DNA of 64,000 nucleotides. It comes from JAEDES01 sp964616405 (GTDB lineage: Bacteria; Bacillota_I; Bacilli_A; RF39; UBA660). Below, one piece after another: positions 63,709 to 64,000 of the stretch. The stretch's first letter is position 1; every line of letters starts with the position of its first letter. Location of the stretch: NCBI GenBank assembly GCA_964616405.1, contig CAZTRE010000001.1, positions 1 through 64,000 on the forward strand. Reading direction: 5' to 3'. Under the pieces are notes generated by a model that saw only the letters and a list, made by a program, of their open reading frames with translations, ran no database searches and had not been told where the DNA came from. Made by a program: the position numbers and the translations under genes.

Positions 63709-64000
63709 ATGGAAAAGATAGTTGTAGATAGTATTGAAACTTTGGAAGATACTGTAAAACGCGTAAGAACTGCTCAAACTAAGTTTGCTAAATATACTCA
63801 ACAACAAGTAGATAAAATTTTTAAGGCTGCAGCCATTGCTGCCAATAACGCAAGAATTCCCCTTGCCAGAATGGCCGTAGAAGAAACTGGTATGGGAATA
63901 GTAGAAGATAAGATTATTAAAAATCATTATGCTTCAGAATATATTTATAATAAATATCGTGATACTAAAACCTGTGGAGTTGTTGAAGAAGATGCCATTT
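63709..64000 (+). CDS. adhE: Bifunctional aldehyde-alcohol dehydrogenase AdhE, 3' partial
   Basis: The gene starts at the ATG at 63709 behind a GGAGG-like site (ATTGGAGGC) and runs off the window end after 97 codons. The visible start (SIETLEDTVKRVRTAQTKFA, TQQQVDKIFKAAAIAANNAR, PLARMAVEETGMGIVEDK) is the N-terminus of the acetaldehyde-CoA dehydrogenase domain of AdhE, which reduces acetyl-CoA to ethanol in fermenters. It could also be a stand-alone acetaldehyde dehydrogenase; the missing part decides. Confidence 0.88.
   Translation, partial: MEKIVVDSIETLEDTVKRVRTAQTKFAKYTQQQVDKIFKAAAIAANNARIPLARMAVEETGMGIVEDKIIKNHYASEYIYNKYRDTKTCGVVEEDAI

Noticed and set aside
1..64000. CRISPR arrays, tRNA or rRNA genes, insertion sequences, prophage
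   Set aside because: No regularly spaced repeats, cloverleaf sequences, transposase or phage genes were seen on reading both strands.

Overview
The window is strongly AT-rich and comes from a low-GC, Gram-positive-type bacterium. The genes have strong AGGAGG-type ribosome binding sites and TTGACA/TATAAT promoters. They use the standard code: TGA is a true stop, for example at 44364-44366. The wall and surface genes (LtaS-like synthase, LCP, FemABX, sortase, thioester adhesin, GH25, glucosaminidase) point to a walled Firmicute. The compact layout, GatCAB and gene style suggest a gut Bacilli lineage close to the Mollicutes (RF39-like). That placement is inference. No rRNA, tRNA, CRISPR array, prophage or insertion sequence was seen.

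Layout. 1-1750: 3' end of an Ig-repeat surface protein and a small membrane-anchored protein. 1828-2427 (minus): a C-terminally truncated orphan NMT1/SsuA-type binding protein. 2682-6091: thioester/SpaA adhesin, its sortase, and a membrane coiled-coil protein. 6160-15481: housekeeping block (pcrA, nucleotidyltransferase, ligA, OB-fold membrane protein, gatCAB). 15539-22646: membrane proteins, a degenerate-GGDEF receptor, YihY, an LtaS-type synthase and a DMT transporter. 22690-24696 (minus): LCP-PASTA protein. 24911-28678: secreted glucosaminidase. 28722-31687: two tandem riboswitch-like leaders ahead of an ABC-2 exporter. 31808-33835 (minus): orphan PASTA membrane protein.

34017-48744 is a surface polysaccharide locus. 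It holds a Wzy/ligase-GT4 fusion, six further glycosyltransferase genes, capEFG for UDP-N-acetyl-L-fucosamine, an acyltransferase and a Wzm/Wzt-type ABC exporter. Next come a lipid kinase, membrane proteins, FemX and a TSCPD protein, then a GH25 lysozyme and an Xre/DUF4097 envelope operon with a clear operator palindrome. 56126-63560 is a set of small accessory genes (Cys-His-Asp protein, ASCH protein, lipoprotein, M16 pair YmfF/YmfH, papain-like amidase, YbaK/ProX, zinc peptidase). The window ends inside adhE.

The main theme is envelope building and remodelling: polysaccharide synthesis and export, glycopolymer attachment by LCP, LTA synthesis, peptidoglycan cross-bridging and hydrolysis, and sortase-anchored adhesins. 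The strongest candidate for an undescribed element is the pair of related leader RNAs at 28757-29035. They share conserved loop sequences on co-varying stems, and each has a P1 stem that excludes an intrinsic terminator.
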